Shown piece after piece: positions 33,919 through 43,822 of a stretch of 64,000 bases of DNA. A program made the position numbers and the translations under genes. The DNA is taken from the NCBI RefSeq assembly GCF_000280055.1, contig NZ_ALAB01000026.1:1-64000 (forward strand), written 5' to 3'. Numbering within the stretch: position 1 is the first letter of the stretch; the number at the start of each line of letters is the position of its first letter. A model generated the notes under the pieces. That model did no database searches, was not told the origin of the DNA, and saw only the letters and a list, made by a program, of their open reading frames with translations. The DNA comes from Alishewanella aestuarii B11. Lineage in GTDB: Bacteria > Pseudomonadota > Gammaproteobacteria > Enterobacterales > Alteromonadaceae.

Positions 33919-34767
33919 ATGGCTCCCCATCTCGTTAAAGGTGCCCTGCTGTTATTGCTGGCCGAGGCCTGTTTTGCCGGCATTGGCGCTATCGTCAAAT
34001 TTACCAGCGCCACCGCTAGTGAAGCCCAGGTGGTGTTTTTCCGTAATTTCTTTGCCTTGCTGCTAATGCTGCCGTTTTTGTTTAAACACGGTTTTAGCCT
34101 TCTGAAAACACGGCGTTGGTATCTGCATGCCAGCCGGGCCCTGACCGGCATTATTTCGATGTACTGCTTTTTCTATGTGCTGGCGCGCTTGCCACTGGCA
34201 CAGGGCATGCTGGTGCTGCTACTTTCCCCTTTTATGGTGCCAATCATCGCCCGCTTCTGGCTAAAAGAGCGGCCCTCGCGCATCACGCTGGCCGGCATTG
34301 TGCTCGGTTTTGCCGGCGTGGTATTGGCATTACCCACCCCGGACCCTAATCTGAATCTGATCTTACTGGTGGCGCTGGCGTCTGCGATCCTGGTCGCGGT
34401 GACCAAAACCACTATCCGCTATATGTCTGATACCGAGCCGGCGGTGCGTATCGTCTTTTATTTTTCGCTGTTAACCGCTGTGCTGTCGGCGGTGCCGGTG
34501 CCTTTTTACTGGCAGCCGCTAAATACCGAAGTCTGGCTGGCATTTTTGGGCATGGGGGTGTTGGCCGCGGTAGGTCAGTTAGCGATGACCCGTGCCTATG
34601 CGATAGCGCCGGCCAGTGATATTGGCATGTGGACTTACAGCAGTGTGATCTTTGCCGGCGCCTTTGGTTACCTGTTCTGGCAGGAGCCGGTAACCATGAG
34701 CTGGGTTGCCGGAGTGCTGGTGATTTTCTACGCCGGTTATATCACTACGCGCCAGCGCTTACTCTGA
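33919..34767 (+). CDS. EamA/DMT-family transporter
   Basis: 282-residue protein with ten predicted membrane helices arranged as two EamA repeats, typical of the drug/metabolite transporter superfamily. The first repeat has FFRNFFALLLMLPFL and the YCFFYVLARLPLAQGMLV segment; the second has AVGQLAMTRAYAIAPAS and the FWQEPVTMSWVAG end. The substrate is unknown. It lies alone between the sensor gene and miaB. Confidence 0.85.
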   Translation: MAPHLVKGALLLLLAEACFAGIGAIVKFTSATASEAQVVFFRNFFALLLMLPFLFKHGFSLLKTRRWYLHASRALTGIISMYCFFYVLARLPLAQGMLVLLLSPFMVPIIARFWLKERPSRITLAGIVLGFAGVVLALPTPDPNLNLILLVALASAILVAVTKTTIRYMSDTEPAVRIVFYFSLLTAVLSAVPVPFYWQPLNTEVWLAFLGMGVLAAVGQLAMTRAYAIAPASDIGMWTYSSVIFAGAFGYLFWQEPVTMSWVAGVLVIFYAGYITTRQRLL

Positions 34768-34859
34768 ATGGAATACTTTAGCGTGCTACTCTGGTACTGC
34801 GTCGTCAGACAGGCTAAAATACGCTCCCTTTTTTACAGGCGACAACACAGGCAAGAATA

Positions 34860-36284
34860 ATGGGTAAGAAGCTGCATATTAAAACCTGGGGCTGCCAGAT
34901 GAACGAATACGATTCATCGAAAATGGCGGACCTGCTGGATGCCACACATGGCTATACGCTGACCGAAGAGGCAGAAGAGGCTGATGTGATCTTGCTGAAT
35001 ACCTGCTCGATTCGTGAAAAGGCTCAGGAAAAGGTGTTTCACCAGCTGGGCCGTTGGCGGCCACTGAAAGAAAAGAATCCGGAGCTGATTATCGGTGTTG
35101 GCGGCTGCGTGGCGTCACAGGAAGGCAGTGCCATCCGTGAGCGGGCGCCCTTTGTTGATATCGTATTTGGCCCGCAAACCCTGCACCGGTTACCGGAAAT
35201 GATCAATGCCGTGCGCGGTGACCGCTCACCGGTAGTTGATGTCTCCTTCCCGGAAATCGAGAAATTTGACCGTCTGCCAGAGCCAAAGGCCGAAGGTCCG
35301 ACTGCTTTTGTCTCCATTATGGAAGGCTGTTCGAAATACTGTACCTTCTGCGTGGTGCCCTATACCCGCGGTGAAGAAGTCAGCCGGCCACTGGATGATG
35401 TGCTATTTGAAATTGCCCAACTGGCCCAACAAGGGGTACGTGAAGTCAACCTGCTGGGGCAAAACGTCAATGCTTACCGCGGCGCCACCCATGATGGCGG
35501 TATCTGTCATTTCTCTGAACTACTGCGCCTAGTAGCGGCCATCGACGGTATTGACCGTATTCGTTATACCACCTCGCATCCGGTGGAATTTACCGACGAT
35601 ATTATTGAAGTATATCGTGATGTGCCGGAGCTGGTAGACCATTTACACCTGCCGGTGCAGTCTGGCTCGGATCGAATTTTAACGCTGATGAAGCGCGGTC
35701 ATACCGCACTGGAATATAAAGCGCAGATCCGTAAACTGAAGAAGATCCGCCCTAACCTCAGCATGTCATCCGATTTTATTATCGGCTTCCCCGGTGAAAG
35801 CGATGAAGATTTTCAGGCGACCATGGACCTGATCCAGGCGATTGATTTTGATATGAGCTTTAGCTTTATCTATAGCGCCCGCCCAGGTACGCCAGCCGCC
35901 GATCTGCCGGATGATGTCAGCGAAGACACCAAAAAGCAGCGCCTTTATATTCTGCAGGACCGGATTAACCAGCAGGCATTAAAAATCGCCCGTGGTATGC
36001 TGGGCACGGAACAGCGGATCCTGGTGGAAGGACCCTCGAAAAAGAATATTATGGAGCTGACCGGCCGTACCGAGAACAACCGGGTAGTGAATTTCGAAGG
36101 CTCACCCGAGATGATTGGTCAGTTTGTTGATGTTAAGATCACCGATGTATTCAGTAACTCATTGCGTGGTACTGTATTGCGAACTGAACAACAAATGGAG
36201 CTGCGCCGCCAGACCGCACCGGCACAAATTCTGGCCCGGCAGCCAAAAACTGATGAGCTAGGCGTGACCGCATACATCCCCTAA
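34860..36284 (+). CDS. miaB: tRNA-2-methylthio-N6-dimethylallyladenosine synthase
   Basis: 474-residue radical-SAM methylthiotransferase acting on i6A37 of tRNAs that read UNN codons. The N-terminal UPF0004 domain has its three cluster cysteines (Cys12, Cys49, Cys83). The radical SAM motif is Cys157-x3-Cys161-x2-Cys164 in [19 protein letters not shown] domain closes the protein. It is the first gene of the conserved miaB-ybeZ-ybeY-ybeX-lnt block. Confidence 0.97.
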   Translation: MGKKLHIKTWGCQMNEYDSSKMADLLDATHGYTLTEEAEEADVILLNTCSIREKAQEKVFHQLGRWRPLKEKNPELIIGVGGCVASQEGSAIRERAPFVDIVFGPQTLHRLPEMINAVRGDRSPVVDVSFPEIEKFDRLPEPKAEGPTAFVSIMEGCSKYCTFCVVPYTRGEEVSRPLDDVLFEIAQLAQQGVREVNLLGQNVNAYRGATHDGGICHFSELLRLVAAIDGIDRIRYTTSHPVEFTDDIIEVYRDVPELVDHLHLPVQSGSDRILTLMKRGHTALEYKAQIRKLKKIRPNLSMSSDFIIGFPGESDEDFQATMDLIQAIDFDMSFSFIYSARPGTPAADLPDDVSEDTKKQRLYILQDRINQQALKIARGMLGTEQRILVEGPSKKNIMELTGRTENNRVVNFEGSPEMIGQFVDVKITDVFSNSLRGTVLRTEQQMELRRQTAPAQILARQPKTDELGVTAYIP

Positions 36285-36315
36285 GCCCGCGTCTGAACCA
36301 ATAGAGAGAGCCAGC

Positions 36316-37338
36316 TTGAACAGCGACAGTAGCAGTATTGAATTACAACTTGAGCCCGCCGACCACCGGCGGCTCACCTTACTCTGCGGCCCCTATGACG
36401 ATAATCTGAAGCATCTGGAACGGCGCTTACTGGTCGAGATCAGCCATCGCGCCGGCCAGCTCCGTATCGATGGCCCCACGGCCAATATTGACGCCGCCGC
36501 CTTGATCCTGCGCGAGCTGTACCAGCAAACGCTGAATGACCAGCAGCAAGTGCAAGCTATCAGCCCGGAGCAGGTACATCTGACCATTAGTGAACACTTT
36601 GATATTCAATATCAGGGGCAGGAAGGCACCCAGCGCGAGTTTTCACTAAAAACCAAAAAAGGTTTAATCAAACCCCGCAATCCGAATCAGGCTGCCTATG
36701 TGGCAAACGTGCTGCAACATGACGTGAGTTTCGGCATAGGCCCGGCCGGTACCGGTAAAACCTATCTGGCAGTGGCCTGCGCAGTGGATGCACTGGAAAG
36801 TGGCCAGGTCAAACGCATAGTGTTAACCCGTCCGGCGGTAGAAGCCGGCGAAAAACTGGGCTTTTTACCCGGTGATCTGGCGCAAAAAGTCGACCCTTAC
36901 CTGCGCCCGCTGTACGACGCCCTGTTTGAAATGCTCGGTTTTGAAAAGGTCGAGAAGTATCTGGAACGTGGCGTGATTGAGATAGCGCCGCTGGCCTATA
37001 TGCGCGGCCGTACCCTGAACGATGCCTTTATTATTCTGGATGAAAGCCAGAACACCACCATCGAGCAGATGAAGATGTTTCTAACCCGCATCGGGTTTAG
37101 CGCTAAAGCCGTGATCACCGGTGATGTGACACAGGTCGACTTGCCGCGCGGTCAGTATTCAGGCCTGAAACATGCGATTGATGTGCTTAGTGCGGTGCCG
37201 GAAATCAGCTTTAACTTCTTTAATGCCAAAGATGTGGTACGCCACCCGATAGTACAGCGTATTGTGATGGCCTATGAAGCCTATGAAGCGGCGCAGCCAA
37301 AAACTGATGAGCCAGCACGTAGCGGGAGTCGCCGATGA
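36316..37338 (+). CDS. ybeZ: PhoH-like ATPase YbeZ
   Basis: 340-residue PhoH-family P-loop protein that works with YbeY in rRNA maturation and quality control. The Walker A motif is [11 protein letters not shown] and the Walker B region is [11 protein letters not shown]. The start appears to be TTG at 36316 with GAGAGAG upstream. Its stop overlaps the ybeY start (GATGAG), indicating translational coupling. Confidence 0.93.
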   Translation: MNSDSSSIELQLEPADHRRLTLLCGPYDDNLKHLERRLLVEISHRAGQLRIDGPTANIDAAALILRELYQQTLNDQQQVQAISPEQVHLTISEHFDIQYQGQEGTQREFSLKTKKGLIKPRNPNQAAYVANVLQHDVSFGIGPAGTGKTYLAVACAVDALESGQVKRIVLTRPAVEAGEKLGFLPGDLAQKVDPYLRPLYDALFEMLGFEKVEKYLERGVIEIAPLAYMRGRTLNDAFIILDESQNTTIEQMKMFLTRIGFSAKAVITGDVTQVDLPRGQYSGLKHAIDVLSAVPEISFNFFNAKDVVRHPIVQRIVMAYEAYEAAQPKTDEPARSGSRR

Positions 37339-37796
37339 GCATCATCCTGGATTTACAACTGGCCAGCAGTGCTCACGACTTGCCTGATGCTGCCGAGTTT
37401 CAAACCTGGCTGGACGCGGCCATCCTGCCGTTTCAGGAGCAGGCTGAGGTCACAATCCGGGTTGTGGATGCCGCAGAAAGCCAGCAACTGAACCTGCAAT
37501 ACCGCGGCAAAGACAAACCGACTAATGTGCTGAGTTTTCCGTTTCAGTGTCCACCCGGTATTGAGCTGCCGCTGCTTGGCGATCTGGTGATTTGTGCGCA
37601 AGTCGTTGCTACGGAAGCAGCTGAGCAGGGCAAGCCGCCGGCATCACACTGGGCACATATGGTGGTGCACGGCTGCTTGCATTTATTGGGATTTGACCAT
37701 ATAAATGACGCTGATGCTGAGCAGATGGAAGCAGAAGAAATTCAAATCCTGCAACAGCTTGGTATCAACAACCCCTATTTACTGGATGAAATCTGA
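37335..37796 (+). CDS. ybeY: Endoribonuclease YbeY
   Basis: 153-residue single-strand endoribonuclease for 16S rRNA 3' processing and ribosome quality control. The zinc site H-x3-H-x5-H is intact as His112, His116 and His122 in [11 protein letters not shown]. It overlaps ybeZ by four bases and is followed by ybeX 31 bases later. Confidence 0.96.
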   Translation: MSIILDLQLASSAHDLPDAAEFQTWLDAAILPFQEQAEVTIRVVDAAESQQLNLQYRGKDKPTNVLSFPFQCPPGIELPLLGDLVICAQVVATEAAEQGKPPASHWAHMVVHGCLHLLGFDHINDADAEQMEAEEIQILQQLGINNPYLLDEI

Positions 37797-37827
37797 TGTT
37801 CAATTGTTATGGAGCTAAAGTTCACTG

Positions 37828-38697
37828 ATGAGTGACGACAATCCCCACTCTAGTCGCGGCTCTGCGTCGCGTAGCTGGTTAGAACGTATTGGCAGCATTT
37901 TTAGCGCAGAGCCACAGGATATCTCGGATCTGGAAGACATTATCAGCGAAGCGGCAGTTCGCGAACTGATTGATACCGATACCAAAAATATGTTGCAGGG
38001 TGTATTGGACGTATCCAATATGCGGGCCCGCGACATTATGATCCCCCGCTCCCAGATGGCCACGCTGGATATTGAGCAACCGCTGGCCGAAGTCCTACCC
38101 ATTCTGCTGGAAAACAATCACAGCCGTTATCCGGTGGTAAATGAAGACAAAGACCATATCGAAGGCATTCTGATAGTCAAAGATTTGCTGCAGTATGCAC
38201 TGGACCCCAGCAATACCGATTGGCAGTGGCGCGACCTGGTGCGCCCGGCGGTCATCATCCCGGAAAGTAAGAAAGTCGATGCCCTGCTGCGGGAGTTCCG
38301 GCAAAAACGCTACCATATGGCAATCGTCGTGGATGAATACGGCGGTGTTTCTGGTCTGCTGACGATTGAAGATATTCTGGAGCAAATTGTCGGCGAGATT
38401 GAAGATGAGCACGACGATGAAGAAGAGCACGATATCAAGAAGATGGCATCGCGGGTATTTCAGGTGAGTGCTCTGACGCCACTGGATGAATTCAACGAAA
38501 CCTTTGGTACCCAGTTTGACGAGGAAGAAGCGGATACCATCGGCGGTATAGTGCTGCATGCCTTTGGCCATATGCCAGCAAAGGGCGAAGCGATTACGCT
38601 GGGCGATCTGACCTTTAAAGTCAGTAAAGCCAATAGCCGCCGCCTGATGCAGTTACAGGTGATCCGCTCCCGGCAGAGCGAAACAGAAGGAAGCTAA
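37828..38697 (+). CDS. ybeX: CBS/CorC-domain protein YbeX
   Basis: 289-residue cytosolic protein of the CorC/YbeX type: two CBS domains (residues ~65-190; [16 protein letters not shown] and [21 protein letters not shown]) followed by a CorC transporter-associated domain. It is linked to magnesium/cobalt homeostasis and, through its operon, to ribosome metabolism. An acidic stretch ([11 protein letters not shown]) separates the domains. lnt starts immediately after or overlapping its stop. Confidence 0.93.
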   Translation: MSDDNPHSSRGSASRSWLERIGSIFSAEPQDISDLEDIISEAAVRELIDTDTKNMLQGVLDVSNMRARDIMIPRSQMATLDIEQPLAEVLPILLENNHSRYPVVNEDKDHIEGILIVKDLLQYALDPSNTDWQWRDLVRPAVIIPESKKVDALLREFRQKRYHMAIVVDEYGGVSGLLTIEDILEQIVGEIEDEHDDEEEHDIKKMASRVFQVSALTPLDEFNETFGTQFDEEEADTIGGIVLHAFGHMPAKGEAITLGDLTFKVSKANSRRLMQLQVIRSRQSETEGS

Positions 38698-38699
38698 TC

Positions 38700-40241
38700 A
38701 TTAAAGCGCTGTGGTCCCGACCCTGGTTGGTTGCCGTAAGTTTACTGCTGGCCGGTTTAGCCAATACTCTGGCTTTCGCTCCCTATACCCTCTGGTGGTT
38801 GCCGCTATTAACGCTAGCCTGGTTTAGCGCGGCCATTGCCAACAGCGCCAGTCCCCGCCAGGCCGCCGGCTATGGCTTTAGCTATGGTGTTGGTTGGTTT
38901 GGGCTTGGCATTAGCTGGGTACATGTCAGTATCGACCAGTTTGGTGGTTTGCCGCTGGCCGGCAGTCTGAGTTTAATGGCGCTGTTAGTCGCTTATCTGG
39001 CACTGTTTCCGGCCTTTACCGCCTGGCTCAGCCGTCGCCTGCTGGGCACCCTCGCCCTACCACTGCTGCTGTTGGCATGCTGGACCTTAAGTGAATGGCT
39101 GCGCAGCATCCTTCTAACCGGATTTCCCTGGTTATCGCTCGGCTACAGTCAAACGGATTCACTGCTCAGACACTATGCGCCGCTGCTTGGTGAAATCGGC
39201 ATCAGCGCAGTGCTGGTCTTTATCGCCGCCAGTCTGGCCAATCTGCTACAGCCTCTTTCCTGGCCTGCGCGCTGCTGGCCAGCCGTAGTCAGCGTACTAC
39301 TTTGCCTGCTTAGCCCACTGCTGGCACAAGTTAAAGGCTGGCAACATAGTAACGAGCAGTTAAGTGTGCTGCTGGTACAGGGCAATGTGCAGCAGGAGCT
39401 GCGCTGGGTGCCGGAGCAGGAATGGCCAACCATGCTGAAGTATCTGGATCTGACCCGGCCGCACCTGAGTCAACACCAACTGGTGATCTGGCCGGAGGCC
39501 GCCGTACCGCGTATTGAACCTCTGGCCGATGACTTTCTGGATAACCTGGATAAATCAGCGTTTTATAGCGATACAGCGATCATTACCGGCATTATCGATT
39601 ACAACCTGAAAACCCAGGAAGCCTGGAATAATCTGATTGTGTTGGGTAAACAAACTGCCGATGCCGGCAGTGGTCACTATTTCCATGGTCATGCCAACCG
39701 CTTTAGCAAACATCATTTACTGCCGATTGGCGAATTCGTGCCGTTTGAGAGCTTCCTGCGCCAGCTGGCACCGATTTTCGATTTACCGATGAGCTCTTTT
39801 AACCGCGGCAGCTATGTGCAGCCCAACCTGACTGCTAATGGCTTTCATTTATTGCCTGCGATCTGCTTTGAAATTGCCTTCCCGGCGCAGATCCGCGCCA
39901 ATCTGACCAGCGAGACCCAGCTGTTACTGACCGTCAGTAATGATGCCTGGTTTGGCGACAGTATAGGCCCGCATCAGCACCTGCAAATTGCCCGCATGCG
40001 GGCGCTGGAATTCGGTTTACCGCTGTTACGCGCCACCAATAATGGCATCACCGCGACCATAGATGCCGATGGCCGCATCAGAGAGCGCGCACCACAGTTT
40101 ACTGAAGCGGTGCTAAGCGACACCCTGCAATTGACGCAGGCTAAGACGCTCTACAGTAAGTTGGGAAATCTACCGTTATTCAGCTTGAGTACTTTGCTAC
40201 TGGTTTTCGCCCTGTTCCGCCACTGGCGTTTAACGCGTTAA
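38700..40241 (+). CDS. lnt: Apolipoprotein N-acyltransferase
   Basis: Integral inner-membrane enzyme that adds the third acyl chain to lipoproteins. A membrane-helix N-terminal part is followed by a nitrilase domain with the catalytic triad Glu (WPEAAVPR), Lys (ANRFSKHHLLP) and Cys (PAICFEIAFP). The start is unusual. No ATG or GTG exists between the ybeX stop (38695-38697) and the first membrane helix. An ATT at 38700 lies six bases after AGGAAG and gives IKALWSRPWLVAVS; a CTG at 38709 and a TTG at 38727 are alternatives. I give 38700 as the likely open-frame start, with the first ordinary start codon at 38727 (504 residues). Confidence 0.9.
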   Translation: MKALWSRPWLVAVSLLLAGLANTLAFAPYTLWWLPLLTLAWFSAAIANSASPRQAAGYGFSYGVGWFGLGISWVHVSIDQFGGLPLAGSLSLMALLVAYLALFPAFTAWLSRRLLGTLALPLLLLACWTLSEWLRSILLTGFPWLSLGYSQTDSLLRHYAPLLGEIGISAVLVFIAASLANLLQPLSWPARCWPAVVSVLLCLLSPLLAQVKGWQHSNEQLSVLLVQGNVQQELRWVPEQEWPTMLKYLDLTRPHLSQHQLVIWPEAAVPRIEPLADDFLDNLDKSAFYSDTAIITGIIDYNLKTQEAWNNLIVLGKQTADAGSGHYFHGHANRFSKHHLLPIGEFVPFESFLRQLAPIFDLPMSSFNRGSYVQPNLTANGFHLLPAICFEIAFPAQIRANLTSETQLLLTVSNDAWFGDSIGPHQHLQIARMRALEFGLPLLRATNNGITATIDADGRIRERAPQFTEAVLSDTLQLTQAKTLYSKLGNLPLFSLSTLLLVFALFRHWRLTR

Positions 40242-40295
40242 CAACGGTGCTATAATTTCCATGCAAGTTAAACAGCTACGACAATATCATGAATA

Positions 40296-40325
40296 AATGA
40301 AGCTGCTTGATGCAGCTTCATTTGT
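40296..40325. terminator. Bidirectional terminator between lnt and the Lon-like gene
   Basis: ATGAAGCTGC/GCAGCTTCAT stem with a short loop; A/T-rich on both flanks (ATTTGT on plus, ATTTATT on minus), between convergent genes. Confidence 0.7.
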
Positions 40326-40360
40326 ACTTTCGCAACTACTCCGAGGCTTTGTCGGGTAAG

Positions 40361-42751
40361 CTATTCTTCAACGCTGCCGTTTACCAGCTCGGCAATCTCC
40401 GCCAAACGCAACAACGCCCGACCATTAAGTGATTTTTTCGGATACTGCCCGCGGTTATTACGTTCACCTGCGACTTCACCGGTTAATAGCTCTAATGCCT
40501 GATCCACGGTTTTGACGGTGTAAATATGGAACTGTCCGGCAGCAACCGCAGTCACCACGTCCTGATCCAGCACCAGATTTAACTGATTACTGGCCGGAAT
40601 AATCACCCCTTGCTCACCAGTCAAACCACGCGACTGACAAAGCCGGAAGTAGCCTTCAATTTTTTCATTCACGCCGCCTATTGCCTGTACCTGACCATAT
40701 TGGTTAATCGAGCCGGTCACCGCCAGACTTTGCCGGATTGGAATTTCCGTAATAGCCGAGATCAGAGCACAGACTTCAGCCAATGAGGCGCTGTCGCCAT
40801 CGATATGGCCATAAGACTGCTCCATTGCAATATTCGCACTTAAGGTCAGCGGAAAATCGCGAGCATATTTGGCCCCCAGATAACCGGTTAGTAATAATAC
40901 GCCCTTGGAGTGGATTGCTTTACCCAGCTCCACCTCTCGCTCGATATCCACTACGCCGCTGGAACCGGCGAATACCGTCGCGCTGATCCGCGCCGGGGTA
41001 CCAAAGGCGGTATCACCGATTTCCAGTACCGTCAGGCCATTGATCTTACCGACTGCCAAGCCGTCGGTATCGATCAGAATATGTCCTTCCTGAATATCTT
41101 CTAAAAACGCCTCACTGATGCGGCCGGTACGGTATTTTTTTCCTGCCAGCGCCTGGCGGACATGCTCACTGGTTAATTGTTCAGCCTGCTGCTGCCGCGC
41201 AAAAAAGCAGGCTTCACGCACTAACTCCAGTACATCGGCAAAACGGGCAGACAGCTTACGCTGATGTTCAGCCTGGCGGAAACTAAACTGTAATAGCTGC
41301 TGCAGCCCGCAGCTACTTAACGACTGCAAACCCATTTCCTGTAATTGCAATTGAATTTGCGCTGCCATATCGCTTAAGGTTTGCGGCAAATATGGTAAAT
41401 AGTGCTCAAAATCAGCTAATACCCGGAATAACTCATTAAATTCTTCGTCGAAATCCTGCACTAAATAGTACAGATCACGCGACCCCAACAACACCACCTT
41501 AACGCTGAGTGGGATGGCGCGCGGCGTAATAATAGTTGAGTTCGTCACCGCATGATCGCTAAGGGTATCAATCACCACTTCACCGGCCTTTAATGCCAGC
41601 TTTAATGCATCCCACACTGCGGGCTGGGTTAAAAGCCGATCAGCATCCAGGATCAGATAACCGCCATTGGCTTTGTGCAGAGCGCCGGGGCGGATCATCC
41701 GGTAATTGGTAAATAAGGAACCTCCGGCCGAGCTATATTCCACCCGGCCAAACAGGTTGCCATAGCTGGGGTTGGGTTCAAAAATAATAGGCGCGCCAGA
41801 CATCGTTTCATGATGTACCAGCACATTAGGCACAAATTCCTCGATAAAGATTTCGCGGCTAACCGGCTCCTCGCCCTTCTCGCCTTCCGACTCATCCGGC
41901 AGCAGCTCCATTACCGCTTTCACCAGTTCCGGTCGCATCTCACGCAGGTATTTTAAGACCCCCAACTCGGCATTGTAGTGATGCTCCAGCTTTTTCAGCA
42001 TCGGCTTAATCGCTTGCTCAATAGTATCTTTGCGCAGCGCCCGCAAATTCTCCGACAATTCCCGCTTCCACTGCGGCAATTCCAACAGCTGTTCGTTGAG
42101 GATGGTTTCCAGCTCCGATACCAAATCATAGAAATACTGCCGCTGCTCTTCGGATAGCTTAGTAAATTCCTGATCATCCAAAGGCTTGCCATCAATGATT
42201 GGCGAAAAGCTCACAGCACCGTTTTCTTCGTACAATACCACCTGCTTTTCCAGCGCTTTCTTTTCGACCTGTTCGATGGCCTGTTCATAACGCTCATCAA
42301 AGGCCCGGTGAATGGCTTTTTTCTTGCGTTGATAGCCAGGGTTATCAAAGGCAGCCGGAAAGGTATCCAGCAAATCATCAATCAAACTTTCCAGCTTTTT
42401 GACCAGCACCCGGCCTTCACCCGGTAGCAAGCGCAGCGTAATAGGTACCCGTTCGTCATCAAAATTGTTCAGGTAGCACCACTCTTCCGGCGTGGCTTTT
42501 TCACTGGCGGCCAGCTGCAGAATTTCCTGTACCAGCGTAAAGCGCCCCAAAGCCGGCTCTCCCATCACATAGAGGTTATAGCCCGGCATATCCATCCCAA
42601 TGGCAAACTCCAGTGCGGTTCGGGCGCGGTCCTGGCCGATAAAGGCGGCGGGAACAGCGGGTTGCTGCAGAATATCGGAGACCAGTGCTGAATCCAGTTG
42701 CGGGCCAAGTTGTGCCGGCGTCAATGCCAGTTGCTGCTCTAATTGCGTCAT
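40361..42751 (-). CDS. Lon-like ATP-dependent protease
   Basis: 796-residue protein of the Lon-related, ATP-binding S16 peptidase family (LonB/YcbZ-like), distinct from housekeeping Lon. An N-terminal P-loop-like segment reads GEPALGRFT with Arg in place of the usual Lys. A long helical insert (residues ~110-280, charged, coiled-coil-like) follows, then a Walker B-like GGYLILDADRLL. The C-terminal protease domain has the Ser in DGDSASLAEVCA and the Lys in GGVNEKIEGYF, the Ser-Lys dyad. The degenerate Walker A raises doubt about ATP use. Substrates are unknown. Confidence 0.85.
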   Translation of the reverse strand: MTQLEQQLALTPAQLGPQLDSALVSDILQQPAVPAAFIGQDRARTALEFAIGMDMPGYNLYVMGEPALGRFTLVQEILQLAASEKATPEEWCYLNNFDDERVPITLRLLPGEGRVLVKKLESLIDDLLDTFPAAFDNPGYQRKKKAIHRAFDERYEQAIEQVEKKALEKQVVLYEENGAVSFSPIIDGKPLDDQEFTKLSEEQRQYFYDLVSELETILNEQLLELPQWKRELSENLRALRKDTIEQAIKPMLKKLEHHYNAELGVLKYLREMRPELVKAVMELLPDESEGEKGEEPVSREIFIEEFVPNVLVHHETMSGAPIIFEPNPSYGNLFGRVEYSSAGGSLFTNYRMIRPGALHKANGGYLILDADRLLTQPAVWDALKLALKAGEVVIDTLSDHAVTNSTIITPRAIPLSVKVVLLGSRDLYYLVQDFDEEFNELFRVLADFEHYLPYLPQTLSDMAAQIQLQLQEMGLQSLSSCGLQQLLQFSFRQAEHQRKLSARFADVLELVREACFFARQQQAEQLTSEHVRQALAGKKYRTGRISEAFLEDIQEGHILIDTDGLAVGKINGLTVLEIGDTAFGTPARISATVFAGSSGVVDIEREVELGKAIHSKGVLLLTGYLGAKYARDFPLTLSANIAMEQSYGHIDGDSASLAEVCALISAITEIPIRQSLAVTGSINQYGQVQAIGGVNEKIEGYFRLCQSRGLTGEQGVIIPASNQLNLVLDQDVVTAVAAGQFHIYTVKTVDQALELLTGEVAGERNNRGQYPKKSLNGRALLRLAEIAELVNGSVEE

Positions 42752-42887
42752 TTAGTGCCTTAACAATAAAGGTAAGTTTTTTATATAGTAACAAAAAGCC
42801 GGTTACTGCGCTGTAGGCTGTGGCTAAAGTTTTCTGCGTTAACGCCGATAAGCAGGTAAGTGCGATAACTGTAAACCGGAGTATCAG

Positions 42888-43163
42888 ATGAACGAGCGCG
42901 ACTGCCTGCAAAAAATCCGTAACCTGGGGGTTCGCCTGCAGGAGCTGGAGCTGGCCAGACCGCAGCCTGGCAAATCCTATACCTCGGTAGCGCTGGACTT
43001 TTTGTTTAAAGAGCACCAGTTAGAGCGGCCGACCGGTGCACCACTGGAGTATACGCTCAGAACCCTGGGCAAGGCGCTGATGGAGCGGCATCAACTAAAG
43101 TTTCAACGCCTGGATGCAACAGCCATCGTCGACTATTTTTGCCGTTTTTATCGCGTGCATTAA
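42888..43163 (+). CDS. Small conserved-looking protein, unknown
   Basis: 91-residue soluble, mostly helical, basic protein (RLQELELARPQPGKSYTSVALDFLFKEH...). It has a good ribosome site (CCGGAG nine bases before ATG) and normal codon use, so it is probably expressed. No family was recognised. It lies upstream of, and in the same direction as, the EGKCG precursor gene, but 176 bases away, so membership in that cluster is unclear. Confidence 0.6.
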   Translation: MNERDCLQKIRNLGVRLQELELARPQPGKSYTSVALDFLFKEHQLERPTGAPLEYTLRTLGKALMERHQLKFQRLDATAIVDYFCRFYRVH

Positions 43164-43339
43164 AAAGATCCGTCTAAAGCGTCAAGCCAGACTGACGCCA
43201 ACTTTCCGCAATGCCCCGTAAATAAGAGGCGGCAGGCTTTCCTGAATAGCGTTTCTGTCATAGTATTAAAAATCAAGTAAAGTCCGCCAGGCTGTTCACG
43301 CGGGCTTATTCGCATGCTACTGACACTGGAGACAAAGAA

Positions 43340-43816
43340 ATGAACAAACTTAATAAAGCGCAATTAACTCTCGCTTTAGGTGCCTTAACGCTGGCCTCGG
43401 GCAGCGCCCTGGCCGATAGCAACCCGTTTCAGGCGCAGCAACTGAGTATGGCCTATCAAGTGACTACTCAGGACAATACCGGGGTTAAAGTTAAGGTAAA
43501 AGAGCAAGCCACCGATAAAGCCAAAGAAATGAAATGCGGTGAAGGTAAGTGTGGTGAAGGCAAATGCGGTGCCGAAATGCAGAAAAAAATGGCAGATGCC
43601 AAAAAGCAGGCTGCCGACAAAGCCAAAGAAATGAAATGTGGCGAAGGTAAATGCGGTGAAGGCAAGTGCGGTGCCGAGATGCATAAAGCCGATGCCAAAG
43701 CTAAGGCCGCTGAAGCTAAAGCTGCCGGTCAGGAAAAAGCCGCTGATGCCAAGAAAAAAGCCAGTGATAAAGCCAAAGAAATGAAGTGCGGCGAAGGTAA
43801 ATGCGGCTCTATCTAA
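43340..43816 (+). CDS. HvfA/bufferin-type precursor peptide with EGKCG repeats
   Basis: 158-residue secreted precursor. A signal peptide (cut after ALA, residue 25) is followed by a short polar segment and three modules: two of MKCGEGKCGEGKCGAEM and a final MKCGEGKCGSI, with Lys/Ala-rich helical linkers. It has eight cysteines, all within the KCGEGKCG motifs. EGKCG motifs are the hallmark of HvfA-type copper-binding RiPPs, whose cysteines are converted to oxazolone/thioamide groups by a DUF692 enzyme and its partner, which are exactly the next two genes. No other Cys is present. The expected role is periplasmic copper binding or protection; the modification is inferred. Confidence 0.85.
   Translation: MNKLNKAQLTLALGALTLASGSALADSNPFQAQQLSMAYQVTTQDNTGVKVKVKEQATDKAKEMKCGEGKCGEGKCGAEMQKKMADAKKQAADKAKEMKCGEGKCGEGKCGAEMHKADAKAKAAEAKAAGQEKAADAKKKASDKAKEMKCGEGKCGSI
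43517..43816 (+). repeat. Three imperfect DNA modules encoding the EGKCG motifs
   Basis: Copies start at 43517, 43619 and 43769, each with AAAGCCAAAGAAATGAA at or near its start and then KCGEGKCG codons. The first two continue to GCCGARATGCA; the third is shorter and ends the gene. Spacing is 102 and 150 bases. Synonymous changes between copies show that they are not freshly duplicated. Confidence 0.85.
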
Positions 43817-43822
43817 CGCCAA

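Noticed and set aside
36316..36330. Missing start for ybeZ
   Set aside because: TTG at 36316 has a GAGAGAG ribosome site and gives the full family length, so a rare start is enough.
43517..43816. CRISPR-like array
   Set aside because: The regularly placed repeats are in-frame coding modules of the precursor, not direct repeats with unique spacers.
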